From contig BFEA01000968.1 in assembly GCA_003427395.1 (NCBI GenBank), positions 281,161 through 341,788 of the forward strand: a stretch of 60,628 bases of DNA. The letters are read 5' to 3'. The first letter of the stretch is position 1; each line of letters begins with the position of its first letter. The position numbers and the translations under genes are program-made. Under the pieces are notes generated by a model. It did not search any database and was not told where the DNA came from. It worked only from the letters and a program-made list of their open reading frames with translations. The DNA is from Chara braunii. Its lineage: Eukaryota; Streptophyta; Charophyceae; Charales; Characeae. This document shows positions 30,647-41,121 of this stretch, one piece after another.

Positions 30647-31854
30647 GAGAACACACGCGCGCGAGAGTGTGAACGGGATTTGAACTCGAAATGGGAAAGT
30701 TGAGGCAAGAGCAGTGGCATAGGCACCTGGGTGACGTGTGGCGCACTCTGAGAAAAGGGGGCGCGAGAAAATAGCCAAGCACGGGGGCGATGAGGAGAGG
30801 TGGCTACGACGGTTTTGCTCGAGAGCGGCCCCATGTGTGTGTATGAGAGGAGGTCAACGAGAGAGATAGCGCAGGCGGATGAGCAAGGGGCAACTTTGCG
30901 AGGTACGGTTGATGTCAACTGCTATCACTGCGTTCGCTCATGGCGCCCAGCGTTTGCTGAACTGCAGCAAACCTCTTATGCTGTGTTTAACCAGGGGGCG
31001 CCAAGGTCAACAAGGGAGGAGAGGCGAGAGCTGATCGTGCCAGTTGACGTCAACTCATGCTTTCGTCGCGAGCGGGTGATGTCGACCCTCTATGTGTTCA
31101 GACAGGGGGGGGGGGAAATGTGAGAGAGGGCGAGCAGTTACGAGAGAAAGAGAGAGGGTCAACGTACAGGGAGATTTGGTGGAAGAGTTAGGCTGCTAAG
31201 TGGCGAAAGAAGAGCAGTCGAGAAAAGAGATAATTGATAGTTGATAGGGAGGAAGAGGAAAGGTTACTGGAGGACAACGCGAAAGTGCAAGTTGGGAAGA
31301 AGACAGGCGAGGGTAACTCGGGCCTGTACTGGGAGATACCAGGGATTGAGCCACGAGGGGGTTCATACAATGGCTACCTGCGGCGCGGCCCGACGTGTGT
31401 GAGGTGATCAGTGAGAAGGATAGATTGGGTGAGCGAAATGGGGCACGAGCTAGCAAGGTGAGAATGACGCTATCAGCAGCCCCACACTCGTGGAGTGTTT
31501 CTTGCGCCTACTGCGGCAACGAAAGGACAGTCGGGAAGATCCTACCAGATTGGGGGGACAACAGCCATCAAGAGAGGGTAATCTGCGATGCATGGAGGGA
31601 GTCACCATTTGATTTACTTGGCCAAGAACTGGTTGCTGCGAGAGCCTCATTTCTCTGAAGGCGATCTCACTTACCAGCTGGCGTGCTCGCTCAGATAGCC
31701 ACCTGTCTCACTAACTTCGAGTGACTTTCGAATTTGTAACGGGTATTGTTATCCAAAGTCATTGACGCGCCTCTCTGTAGCTGCATTGGTCGAACCCTCA
31801 GATAAGATAGTAGCCGTTACGAGATAATTTTCTTCGCTTTATTAATTTTTGTTT

Positions 31855-31890
<36 letters not shown>

Positions 31891-32306
31891 CAAATTCAAA
31901 AGATTGACCATTATTAACCGACCGGGTTACGTTTTGACATGAGGTGAGCCCGCAGTAGACTGTGTAAGCGGGTGAACTGGGAAAAAGTCCAGATTCATGG
32001 CGACAATTTGAGACGTGCGGGCCATAAAAAAGAATCCAACGTATGGGCTATTAGTCTGTGAGAATAAGCAAGACTGAGGCAGGCGGATAATCTTGGTGTT
32101 GGCACTTGTCTACTGGGTGTACTCCTCTACTTTGAGTGTTTTATTTGATTACTTGTCAAAGTCAAAGAGACATGCTGCCTTTGTATTCTGTGCGTTTAAT
32201 CCCCACAAAGACGGAGTCTACAAATGTAGTTGGGATACAAACCTTTCCTTTTTGTTCTCTCCCGCACGGGACTGCTCGGTGTTGATTGTGTCATCTATCA
32301 CACTGT
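30647..32306. other. Non-coding repeat DNA with isolated palindromes
   Basis: No supportable gene. Visible: a hairpin GTTTGCTG/CAGCAAAC at 30952-30972; a 14-bp palindrome at 31042-31055 (AGTTGACGTCAACT, containing the bZIP-type TGACGTCA); a 32-nt T run at 31857-31888 and purine-rich stretches around 31110-31290. Confidence 0.45.
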
Positions 32307-32435
32307 GTGACTACACCGCGTGCCTACACCGAGTGCCTACACCGAGTGACTACACCGAATGACTACACCGTGTGACTGCACCGTGTGGCTACACCGTGTG
32401 ACTGCACTGTGTGATTGCGTCGGGTGACTGCACGG
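32307..32435 (+). repeat. 12-bp minisatellite GTGACTACACCG
   Basis: About eleven units vary at a few positions (GTGCCTACACCG, GTGACTGCACCG, GTGGCTACACCG). The 12-bp period keeps reading frames open on the minus strand, which explains the Ser/His-rich frame there. No gene is implied. Confidence 0.9.
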
Positions 32436-32640
32436 GTGCGTGAAAGCATAGGTTTGCATGTGCTCACTTGGTTGAATGGGGGACTTGATTGAATGGTTAC
32501 CCATAGTGGTATGAGTTAGTTTTTGCCCTGTGATAAATCGAGTGCGATACTGTAGAAACCTGCAAGAGCCTGTGTGTGTAGACGAATGCTCGACTGAATG
32601 TACTTGTTGGCTTGACAATTATAAGCAGGCATTTGATCGA

Positions 32641-32862
32641 ATACGCAGTTTTATTTTCGGGCTCACTGGGTGGGCTTGTATGTCAAACGGGAATGTAGAG
32701 ATGATTTTCATTGGGTGTGCTCAGTTCCTTGACTTTTGATTAGATGAGGAAAGAAAGACATCATTGAGGAAAAACCTCTGATGTTCTTGCTAAGTTCCTA
32801 CTTGATGGTGACTAGGTGTCTGTTATGCACAACGAGGTATTGATTATATTGTGAAAGAGCGT
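32641..32862 (+). mobile_element. Second Gypsy-A LTR, fragment truncated by Gypsy-B
   Basis: This matches 8220-8442 of the 5' LTR at roughly 93 percent, from GTTTTATTTTCGGGC to GTGAAAGAGC, and is cut off where the Gypsy-B LTR begins (TGTCGAGCGC at 32863). It is probably the left part of the Gypsy-A 3' LTR, whose right part resumes at 56809. Confidence 0.6.
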
Positions 32863-34046
32863 TGTCGAGCGCATCGGCCCTTGCGTGAACGAGGGCCCTC
32901 CCAGCTATGTCACGCAGGAGTTAGAACAAAACAAAATCAAGAGACAACTTAGGACGATGCATAAGCGATTCCGCAAACCGCCGATACGGACGCGGTTGCA
33001 TCGTCCCTTCGTTGCTCTAGCCGGGTGCGCTAGCTATACATCCCGCGGTCCCCTACGACAGGATAGGTTTTCGCGGGGCACAACTTACTTTCCCTGAGGG
33101 GCTGTCACCACCCTCAGGGGCGTATCCCTACCGAGCTACTGACCCACGTGCGAAAGCTTTTACATGCAATTGCAGAGGTAGGTCAGCCGAGGGCGTTTGC
33201 TCGTTCGCTGAAGTATAGGTGCGCTTGGTTAACGCCAAGTGGACCCGAACGTTGTCCGTTCCCGAGGGCGCTGATCTCCTCAGTACGAACGAGCGTCGGT
33301 CNNNNNNNNNNNNNNNNNNNNNNNNNNNNNNNNNNNNNNNNNNNNNNNNNNNNNNNNNNNNNNNNNNNNNNNNNNNNNNNNNNNNNNNNNNNNNNNNNNN
33401 NNNNNNNNNNNNNNNNNNNNNNNNNNNNNNNNNNNNNNNNNNNNNNNNNNNNNNNNNNNNNNNNNNNNNNNNNNNNNNNNNNNNNNNNNNNNNNNNNNNN
33501 NNNNNNNNNNNNNNNNNNNNNNNNNNNNNNNNNNNNNNNNNNNNNNNNNNNNNNNNNNNNNNNNNNNNNNNNNNNNNNNNNNNNNNNNNNNNNNNNNNNN
33601 NNNNNNNNNNNNNNNNNNNNNNNNNNNNNNNNNNNNNNNNNNNNNNNNNNNNNNNNNNNNNNNNNNNNNNNNNNNNNNNNNNNNNNNNNNNNNNNNNNNN
33701 NNNNNNNNNNNNNNNNNNNNNNNNNNNNNNNNNNNNNNNNNNNNNNNNNNNNNNNNNNNNNNNNNNNNNNNNNNNNNNNNNNNNNNNNNNNNNNNNNNNN
33801 NNNNNNNNNNNNNNNNNNNNNNNNNNNNNNNNNNNNNNNNNNNNNNNNNNNNNNNNNNNNNNNNNNNNNNNNNNNNNNNNNNNNNNNNNNNNNNNNNNNN
33901 NNNNNNNNNNNNNNNNNNNNNNNNNNNNNNNNNNNNNNNNNNNNNNNNNNNNNNNNNNNNNNNNNNNNNNNNNNNNNNNNNNNNNNNNNNNNNNNNNNNN
34001 NNNNNNNNNNNNNNNNNNNNNNNNNNNNNNNNNNNNNNNNNNNNNN
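32863..34046 (-). mobile_element. Gypsy-B 3' LTR, partly lost in an N gap
   Basis: 32863-33301 aligns with 42530-42967 at roughly 95 percent (about 20 differences by eye). The rest falls in the 745-N gap 33302-34046. A complete LTR of 1164 bp would need about 725 more bases, close to the gap size. Because the element reads on the minus strand, this left LTR is its 3' LTR. Confidence 0.7.
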
Positions 34047-34105
<59 letters not shown>

Positions 34106-34126
34106 CGTTTTTCTACCGCAGAGGCA

Positions 34127-34763
34127 GCTCGTCGTTTGGAAACGAACGAGCAGGCTCCCCTCCCTAAGTCATTTAACAGAGTCGGACTAAAGTCAAGCTC
34201 AACAGGGTCTTCTTTCCTCCCCTTAGCCCTGCGCCCGTACCCGAACGTCTTCGGCGCTAGGTTCGGGCGCGCAGGCGAACACTGCAGCCCGTTTCTTAGA
34301 AACCCAACGGGCGCAGTGCTGGCCTCTCTCTCTCTCTCTCTCAGACGAACCCCCCCCGCGACATACCTGCATACAGCCGCATTTCTGCGGCTGGTTCATT
34401 TGGCTGGCCCACTGTCGAGGCTCAGCCTCCTGATGAGTTGGTGGAAGTCCAACGAAACAGTTGGGCACAGTCACCTCCCGTTCGTTTGAAATGAACGGGT
34501 GTGCTCATCCAAAGCAGAAGAAAAAGAAAAGAAAAAAAAAAATCTAACTAAAATCTAAGAAAAAATCTAACAGAAAAATATAAATAAATCTAATAAGGAA
34601 ACGAAAGAAAAAAAGAAAAAAGAAAAACTCTCCAAAAAAAACGGTCACCCATTTCTTCGGGCGCCTGTATGTTCGTGGGGACACTAAGTCCCCTTCACTC
34701 CTCGCGGCGTCATCTGGCGCTTTAGTTTTTTTTTTTTTTCAACCGTTGGCTCAGGCCAACGGT
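34127..34763. repeat. Cluster of seven perfect hairpins
   Basis: GCTCGT-CGTTT/AAACG-A-ACGAGC (34127-34151); CTGCGC + CCCGAAC with GTTCGGG + GCGCAG (34229-34274); CACTGC + GCCCGTT with AACGGGC + GCAGTG (34280-34318); AGCCGCA/TGCGGCT, loop TTTC (34375-34392); CCCGTTC/GAACGGG (34477-34499); GGGGAC/GTCCCC, loop ACTAA (34677-34693); ACCGTTGGC/GCCAACGGT, loop TCAG (34742-34763). A (CT)n run lies between the third and fourth. Short plus-strand ORFs here look like chance frames. Confidence 0.7.
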
Positions 34764-34979
34764 CGCGTTGTTTCGTCCGTATGGCCCCAACCAGCAAAAG
34801 CAAAAAAAAAAGAGAAAAGAAAAACCAAAAAAAGAAGGAGAAAAGTTCCTTACCTCGACGTTGCTGTTCCCTCCATCGCGCCCGTACCTAGTTGCTTATG
34901 CGTCCAGCTACGGGACAGGTAAGGTTTTTTTTTTTTTTTTTTTTTTCCAAAGAAGAAAATTCGGCCATTTCTCGGCCTA

Positions 34980-35027
34980 TGGCGCCGTTGCCGGGGATGA
35001 CGGCAAAGGTGGCGCCATTGCCGGGGA
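34980..35027 (+). promoter_or_regulatory. Tandem PBS-like sites on the plus strand
   Basis: TGGCGCCGTTGCCGGGGA (34980-34997) and TGGCGCCATTGCCGGGGA (35010-35027) lie on the strand opposite to Gypsy-B. The first extends into TGACGGCAAA, as in the true Gypsy-B PBS region (42500-42527, minus). This may be the 5' end of another, plus-oriented element, or an inverted rearranged piece of Gypsy-B. Confidence 0.6.
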
Positions 35028-36139
35028 TAATAATAACAAGGCTCCGGTTTTCCACCATCCTTTCTGGAAGATCCGTATTAACCCTCAGCTAATCTTCAGA
35101 ATGAGCCAGGAATAACCCCTGACAGGTCTCCATAATCCAACCTATGATAATCGTTCAGACATGATCTGAACTAGCCATCCAATACAAGAACCCATTATTT
35201 AAGTCCTTTACCCGAGTTTCATAACCCATCCGATTGTGCAATTTTACAAATACCTAGGATTTTTATGCCTTAGTACCCCCGAATTCTATGTAACTGCGTC
35301 GAGGAGTGGTGTAATCCTCCACAAAGGATATCATCTCGACATCAAGCCCCGCTTTAGATTCGAGCCTCACCACATTCCCTCCGATTCCAGTATCACAACC
35401 CTGTTAATGCCACGTCTACAGGGCGAGACAACCCCATCCATATAGTCCAAGTTGGTCATCGAGGATCATAAGGACGAGGCGACCCTGCATAACACAAGGA
35501 TAGACGACCAACCCCACTCATGTGATAAGCAGCGATCACTCCCCACCATAGGCAAGGTCTCAGCAGGATTACGACACCATCCTCCTTTTCGGAGATAGTG
35601 TAGCCATCGCCCTTTTTCAAGGAAAATGACATCATCTCGTTGTGGACCAGGAACCAAGTTCCGGCACGAGCCTCACTACCACCTACAAGGCTCACATCTT
35701 TCAGGAATATCAAGACACAATAAAGACTAGGTATTACATATAAACTTATTATATTTATTAAACTATGTGCCTACAGAACGAATACTTATCGTTCGGAAAG
35801 TCATATGTTCCAAAATTTTAACACATTTTACGCGTTAAATCATAACTTTGCACAAATGATTCACACCCATCCTTCACAAGCAAAACACATTCAACATAAG
35901 AAATAAAAGAGATGCATGCTCGGGGAATCATTTTTACAAGGCTTGAAAAAAATCATTATGCACATCAATTATCTTGTTCAATAACGAATAATAATGACAG
36001 GAATGACGTCAACAAGTAATTCATTAAAAGTCCATATGTGTCTGTCCACTACATGGAAAATATATCTTACAAATACTTAGTCATAAAATGAAGTTAGCCA
36101 GGGATATCAACGTCTGTTAAGAAAAGTAAGGCATTATTT
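35028..36139. other. Non-coding region 3' of Gypsy-B integrase
   Basis: AT-rich from about 35700, with only short frames and no domain. A Gypsy-B polypurine tract is not obvious here. Presumably 3' UTR plus the fragment that carries the plus-strand PBS pair. Confidence 0.4.
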
Positions 36140-37533
36140 AGTCCCTATGAACAAACTTATTCAAGCGTGAGCCTGAAACCCAATCTCGCCCGCGTGCTCC
36201 ATCCATCTCCTCAATCTCGTATGCCCCATGCTCTGTTTTCTTAATGATACGATATGGCCCCATCCATCGATTATCTAATTTCCTCGAACACTACTTTTCA
36301 AGAGAAGAGTCATAGAGGAGGACAATATCCCCAACTTCCAACGACTCCTTTCTAACCTGGGGTTGCTTATCCCATCTAACTTTGCCCGCCCGTCTGCTGT
36401 CCGCAGTTGAAGCAGCAGCCTCTACAACTTTTTTCTCAGTCGTCTTTATTTGTCTGGCCCTCAGGTCCAGCAACTCTTCTGTAGAAAGCATGACCTTCCT
36501 GTTTTTGCCATGTGGTCAGGAAACTCTCGATTGGAAACGTAGCATGTCGTCCAAACCATAACGTAATCGGAGCATACCCAGTAGTTCGTTTCACAGTTAT
36601 ATTTTCAACAAATATGGCAGCTCTGAGATAGACGGGCCATGTTGACGGCTTGCCAACACACCATTTGGCTAGCAAATTAGTCAAGGTGGCGTACCCACGT
36701 TCGACCGGAGCATTAGCCTGGGGATGTGCTCTAGTGGTGTAACTACAGTTCACTCCCAGTCTTTTCATAAGAGCCTGAACCTCTGCTGCCCGAAATTTTC
36801 CGCCTCGATCCATCACAAATTCCCGAACAAATGGGTACGGAAGGTAAAACTCTTCGATACATTCTGCCAAAATTTTCCTAGTTCGTTCACGGATTGCACG
36901 CCCATCAATGAATCCGGTAAGATTGTCTTTCGCATCAAAAATGTATTTGTACCCATTAAGCCCGGGTGGCATAACGACCAAATCGAGGTGCACAACCGCA
37001 CCTGGCTCAACCACATACCGCGGATTGAGAGGCTCGACATAACGGAGGTTCGAACGTTTCTGACAAGGGATGCACGAGTTGCAGAATTCCACCATAATCC
37101 TACCGATACTATCCCAAAAATAGAGATGTTGAATCTTTCTTAATGTCACTCGAGCAGATCGATGTCCACCTGCCACTCCATCATGTAGGGTCGGAATCAC
37201 ATCCAACTGTCTGGGAACCCCACACACCACTCTCTTAGGCGTACCATCGTCAGACTTTTTGAAGAGATGCCCCTGTCGAACGACAAAACCCTTTGTCTTT
37301 TCTCTTATTTCTGGCTCTATCTCTGCCTCGTTCAAGTCCCCATTCAACCAAAGCCCAATCTTCTTATAAGTCTCATTATATTCTTCCTCGCGAAAGGCTT
37401 CTTTGATCTCACTGCCTTCCCCTTCTTCCAACATTAACTTGTCGCGATCTTCCTGTATTAACGAATTAATGAGAAATACCATTCCCCCCGGAGATCCTGA
37501 GGATTTCGTCGCCTTGCTCATGTCCTCCTTCAA
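36140..37533 (-). pseudogene. Gypsy-B integrase
   Basis: The 365-codon frame (37533-36436) has the HHCC zinc domain: H117, H124, C154, C157 (HDGVAGGH ... CIPC). It also has the catalytic D184 (HLDLVVMPP), D242 (VMDRGGKF) and E278 (NAPVERGY), the last two 35 residues apart as expected. A frameshift near 36490 moves to a second frame (36491-36291) with LEVGDIVLLYDSS. After a TAG at 36291-36293 the frame continues with RKLDNRWMGPYRIIK, a GPY-type C-terminus, to about 36140. GGKF replaces the usual GSEF after the second Asp. Inactive as it stands. Confidence 0.85.
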
Positions 37534-39418
37534 TCGTAAGTGGCTCTTCCGACAGTCGTACCGGATCCGACAATGCCAACCTCATCATTTGCTCAGCAGA
37601 TCGTTCGCCCCAAGGATCCTCCTCAATAAAGGACTCTCTCCTTACAAGTTCTGAACGCCTTTGATAACAACTCGGCGAACTCCAGATAGACTTCCCAGGT
37701 CGGGACGAGGAATTAGTGATGTACTCCCAAACATTGATACTTAATTGTTGCTCGTCCGCCTCCAAGAACCCATCCACAGGAACCGAGTCTTCTGCCTGAT
37801 CTTTCGAGGAGTCCCACTCGATCCGACTCAATCCATCTGCTCGATTTTTCGCTCCTGCAATGCGCTTGATCTCGAAATCGAACATCCAGATATAGATCAA
37901 CCATCGAGCAATAGTTGGATCCGAGGGAGAGTAATTCCTTAGTGACTGCGCCAGGGCAGTTGGATCCACCCGCAGGACGAACCGTCTCCCAAACACATAG
38001 TTTCGGAAGATCTTGAAACAATGAAGCACTGCAAGGGTTTCCTTTTTAAATTGGGAATATTTCCGTTCCGCCTCATTCAACATTCGACTTTCAAATCTCA
38101 ATAGCCTTTCTCGCCCTTCTCCATCCTTTTGGATGAGGACACCACCCAGTGCTGTGGGGCCTGCATCCGTTTCAACCACAAAGGGCCGATTCGGGTCATT
38201 GTCAAAGCACGGGACCCCCAGGATCAATCCTCCTTCTCGGAACTGAGCCTTGATATCGTCCACCGCCGCCTGTTGTCTTGGACCCCATTCCCATTCTTGA
38301 TTTTTACGCACCAACTTTCGTAGGTGCTTCACCCTTGCTGCAAACTTGCGAATGAAGATGCGCCAGAATCCGCAAGTCCCCCAAAAACTGCGCACATCAG
38401 TGATGGACTTAAGCGGAGTCGGCCATTCCAGAATCTTGTTTGTCTTCTTGGAATCTGGCCGACGACCCTTCTCATCGCACAAGAAGCCCAAGATAGTTAC
38501 CTCACGCATACAATGTCGAGATTTGACACCGCTGGCGGTGAGGTTGTACTCCTTTAACTTGGACAGGACCTTCTCCACGTTACGAACGTGCTCCCAAACA
38601 AACTTTCGAACGCCTGGCAGCACCTCCGTCTCATCCTTCACGCGCGGCCCAGGTATGGCCACGTCATCTATATAAGGTGAGGTCACGTCCGGACAAAGTG
38701 GTTGCATGACTCTCATCATATATCTCTGAACAATTGCTACGGCGTTCGTCCATCCCTGAGGCGCCGTACACATATGAATTAATCCCCTCGGCGTATGCAT
38801 GACCGTCATCGGCCTATCAGCTGTATAGAGGGGGAATTAATCATATCCTGAATACAAATCAATGAGAGTTATGATAGGCCTGCCTGCGCACGACTCTGAC
38901 AGCTGATCAGCATGCGGAAGTCCTCCGGCATCACGAACCGTCACTGAGTTCAGCCTCTGCAAGTTCTGCACCCATCGCAATACACCACTTGGTTTAATGA
39001 AACAAAACTAAGGGGACGCATATGGTCCATATGAGTAATCCGCGACCCTTGTCCGAATTTTACCATCCAAATATTCAACGACTCTACGATGATCATCCGG
39101 ATTTGGATAACGNGNACCTNGTATGTTNCACGGNTCGTGAGGTACCGTATGAATTNTNATCATTGGGATCATGTCAACGTCAAGCCTCCCTCGCTCGTCA
39201 TCATCGAAGGCGTAAGCNAAATGGGTTCTCTTCATGACGCTNACAAGGAAGTCCACCTCCTTTTCAGAAAGAGACCCTTCCTCTCCAATGATCATATCTT
39301 TAATCCTCTCCTCCGTCAGCCGACACGGTGCCTTCACACTCTTTTCTTTCCTCATCCTGATCCATTCTCTCTCTTCTTTATAGTACACTTTTTCCTCTTG
39401 TGTGATCAAGACGGGCAC
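37466..39418 (-). pseudogene. Gypsy-B reverse transcriptase and RNase H
   Basis: This is one frame broken by TAG (39008-39010) and TAA (38837-38839). The N-terminal part (from 39418) has DDERGRLDVDMI as in Gypsy-A and nine ambiguous N. The main 447-codon part (38809-37466) has HTPRG, APQGWTN, catalytic SPYIDD (residues 44-49), TDVRSFWGTCGFWRIFI and RNase H ETDAGPTALGGVL (D215). At the stops Gypsy-A reads Trp and Gln, so both are explained by single transitions. The 3' end overlaps the integrase frame, which is shifted. Confidence 0.88.
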
Positions 39419-40299
39419 TGGCCGAGCTTTCTCGCCTTCTCTCTTGTACTTATGTTTCGCTCCAACTCCAAGTCGTCCACCTCTAAAAAAGGCCCTTGCT
39501 TGGCTTCTGGCTCTGCCAATGCATCACCCTCAGAAGACCTGTTGGGCCGATAGGTAAGATACATCCTACCAGTCCCGCCTTCTCCTGCCACAATCTCTGT
39601 CAATGTTTGGACCAACTTGGGATCCACAGACGAGTCTGTCGCAACGAACTCGATTGCTTGAGAGATGTTGGGCAGAGCAAGAGAAAATTCATGGGGATCG
39701 CTCTCTTCTCCAAGAGACTCTTTCTCCCTTCTGAGTCTTTCAGACTCCGTGAAGGAATAGGACCCCGGATTAAGCCGGTTCCTTGAATTGGTTGGTCCTG
39801 TGTTCTCACACTTCAACACCTCGTAATAGCCACATACGGGGTCACACAAAACCACAATCATAGTATCATCATGCTTGTTAAAGATGATGGATTCTGATTG
39901 ACATAGGAAAGCTCTGCCCAACAACACGGCATGCTCAACCCTGGGTAGCACATAGAAGTACGAACGAACTTTGTCTTTACCAACTTGTATCGTCACGTCA
40001 CTCGTCGTTCCGCAAAAGGGAGTTATCCCACTTGCACCCACAAAAAATCCAGTATCTGCTCGATTGATATTAACTCCTGCCCCCATGGATTCTCTTTCTC
40101 GTATAATGTTCATTTCAACTCCATCATCGATGAGAGCTCAATATTCACATGGCCCAACTTGCACTTTCAACAACCCAGTTGTTACACAGTGCCAGTCCAT
40201 TTTTGTCCCAGGAGGAGCCCAACTAATCTCTTGAGGAAAGATATCACTCATCTTAACCGTCATCACCTTTTTCCTTGACAGTCGATGTCTGAACTCCTC
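39406..40299 (-). pseudogene. Gypsy-B protease region
   Basis: This is in the gag frame. The catalytic site reads ALIDDGVEMN, so the D-S/T-G triad is D-D-G, and a TGA (40138-40140) falls three codons before it. The later AVLLGRAFL corresponds to the ILGxxFL motif. Beyond it is a ~130-codon linker to a frameshift at about 39406-39418, where RT starts in another frame. It would cleave the Gag-Pol precursor. DDG may be a defect or a family variant. Confidence 0.7.
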
Positions 40300-41079
40300 T
40301 CAGATTTTGGGTGACGCGGCCAAGAACTCCTTGAGCGTGAACAAATCACGCTGGCTTTCCAAAATCCGATCCACGATTTGCTCAATACCCATCCCTTGCT
40401 CTACTGGAATTGTGTAGACTTGCTTTTTCTTTTTCAGCTCTCCTTCCCCAACATCAGCCCTGCCCGTTTCTGGCTCCCTCTCCACGGCTCGTTGTTTGGC
40501 CTGCCTCTCATCTTCGGCTCGCAGCAATTCATCCTCCTCGCCATCGTCTTCTTCAATCGAAATCGTCTCGGTTTCCCGAGGCTGGCTTGGCCCTCCTTCT
40601 GGCGTTGCCCTTGGCCGCGGCGACCTTCGAGCCCTCCGAGCCTGTGGGAGGCCAGCAGTGGCAGGTCGCTTGAGCGCAGGGCGGGACAAGATCGTGGTGG
40701 CCATCAAACGCCCCGCCGACGACAATCCAGGTTGTGATGCGGTAACATCAGTAAGACCTCTTTGGCCGTCTCTGTCCCATCCTCCTAACAGAAAAACTTG
40801 GGGAAGCCGGGGCCACTCTTCATCCATATCCGCACATACTTGAACAAAAGTTTTCCTGCATCGTTTCATTTTTCCGATCACTGTCTGAGCTCGTTGCAGT
40901 ATATTTTCCTGCCCTTTGCTCAAACCTCCATTTCCGGCCTTGGCAGCCTCAATTGTCAATGACTCCATCGTCGCTTCCAACTCAATCTGTTCAACCTCTT
41001 CCGGAGAAGGCAGTCGAAAAGTTGCTGGAAGATCTCGCCCCATACGTCGAAAAGCTTCCTTTCTCATTCCTCCCTCCAC
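40300..41079 (-). pseudogene. Gypsy-B Gag-protease linker
   Basis: The 259-codon frame is the same as gag, between TGA 41122-41124 and TGA 40300-40302. It is rich in Glu, Arg and Pro (SIEEDDGEEDELLRAEDE, ELKKKKQVYTIPVEQG), with a C-terminal segment EQIVDRILESQRDLFTLKEF. The latter parallels the DVIAKMLEE...LSFKEA segment of the Gypsy-A linker, so the two linkers are probably homologous. No enzymatic motif. Confidence 0.6.
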
Positions 41080-41121
41080 ATTGGGATCGATGAGATTCCC
41101 TTCGAAGTCGTAGACCTCGCC

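Noticed and set aside
33148-34190. Long plus-strand frames
   Set aside because: They cross the 745-N gap and a T run and encode poly-Phe, so no gene is implied.
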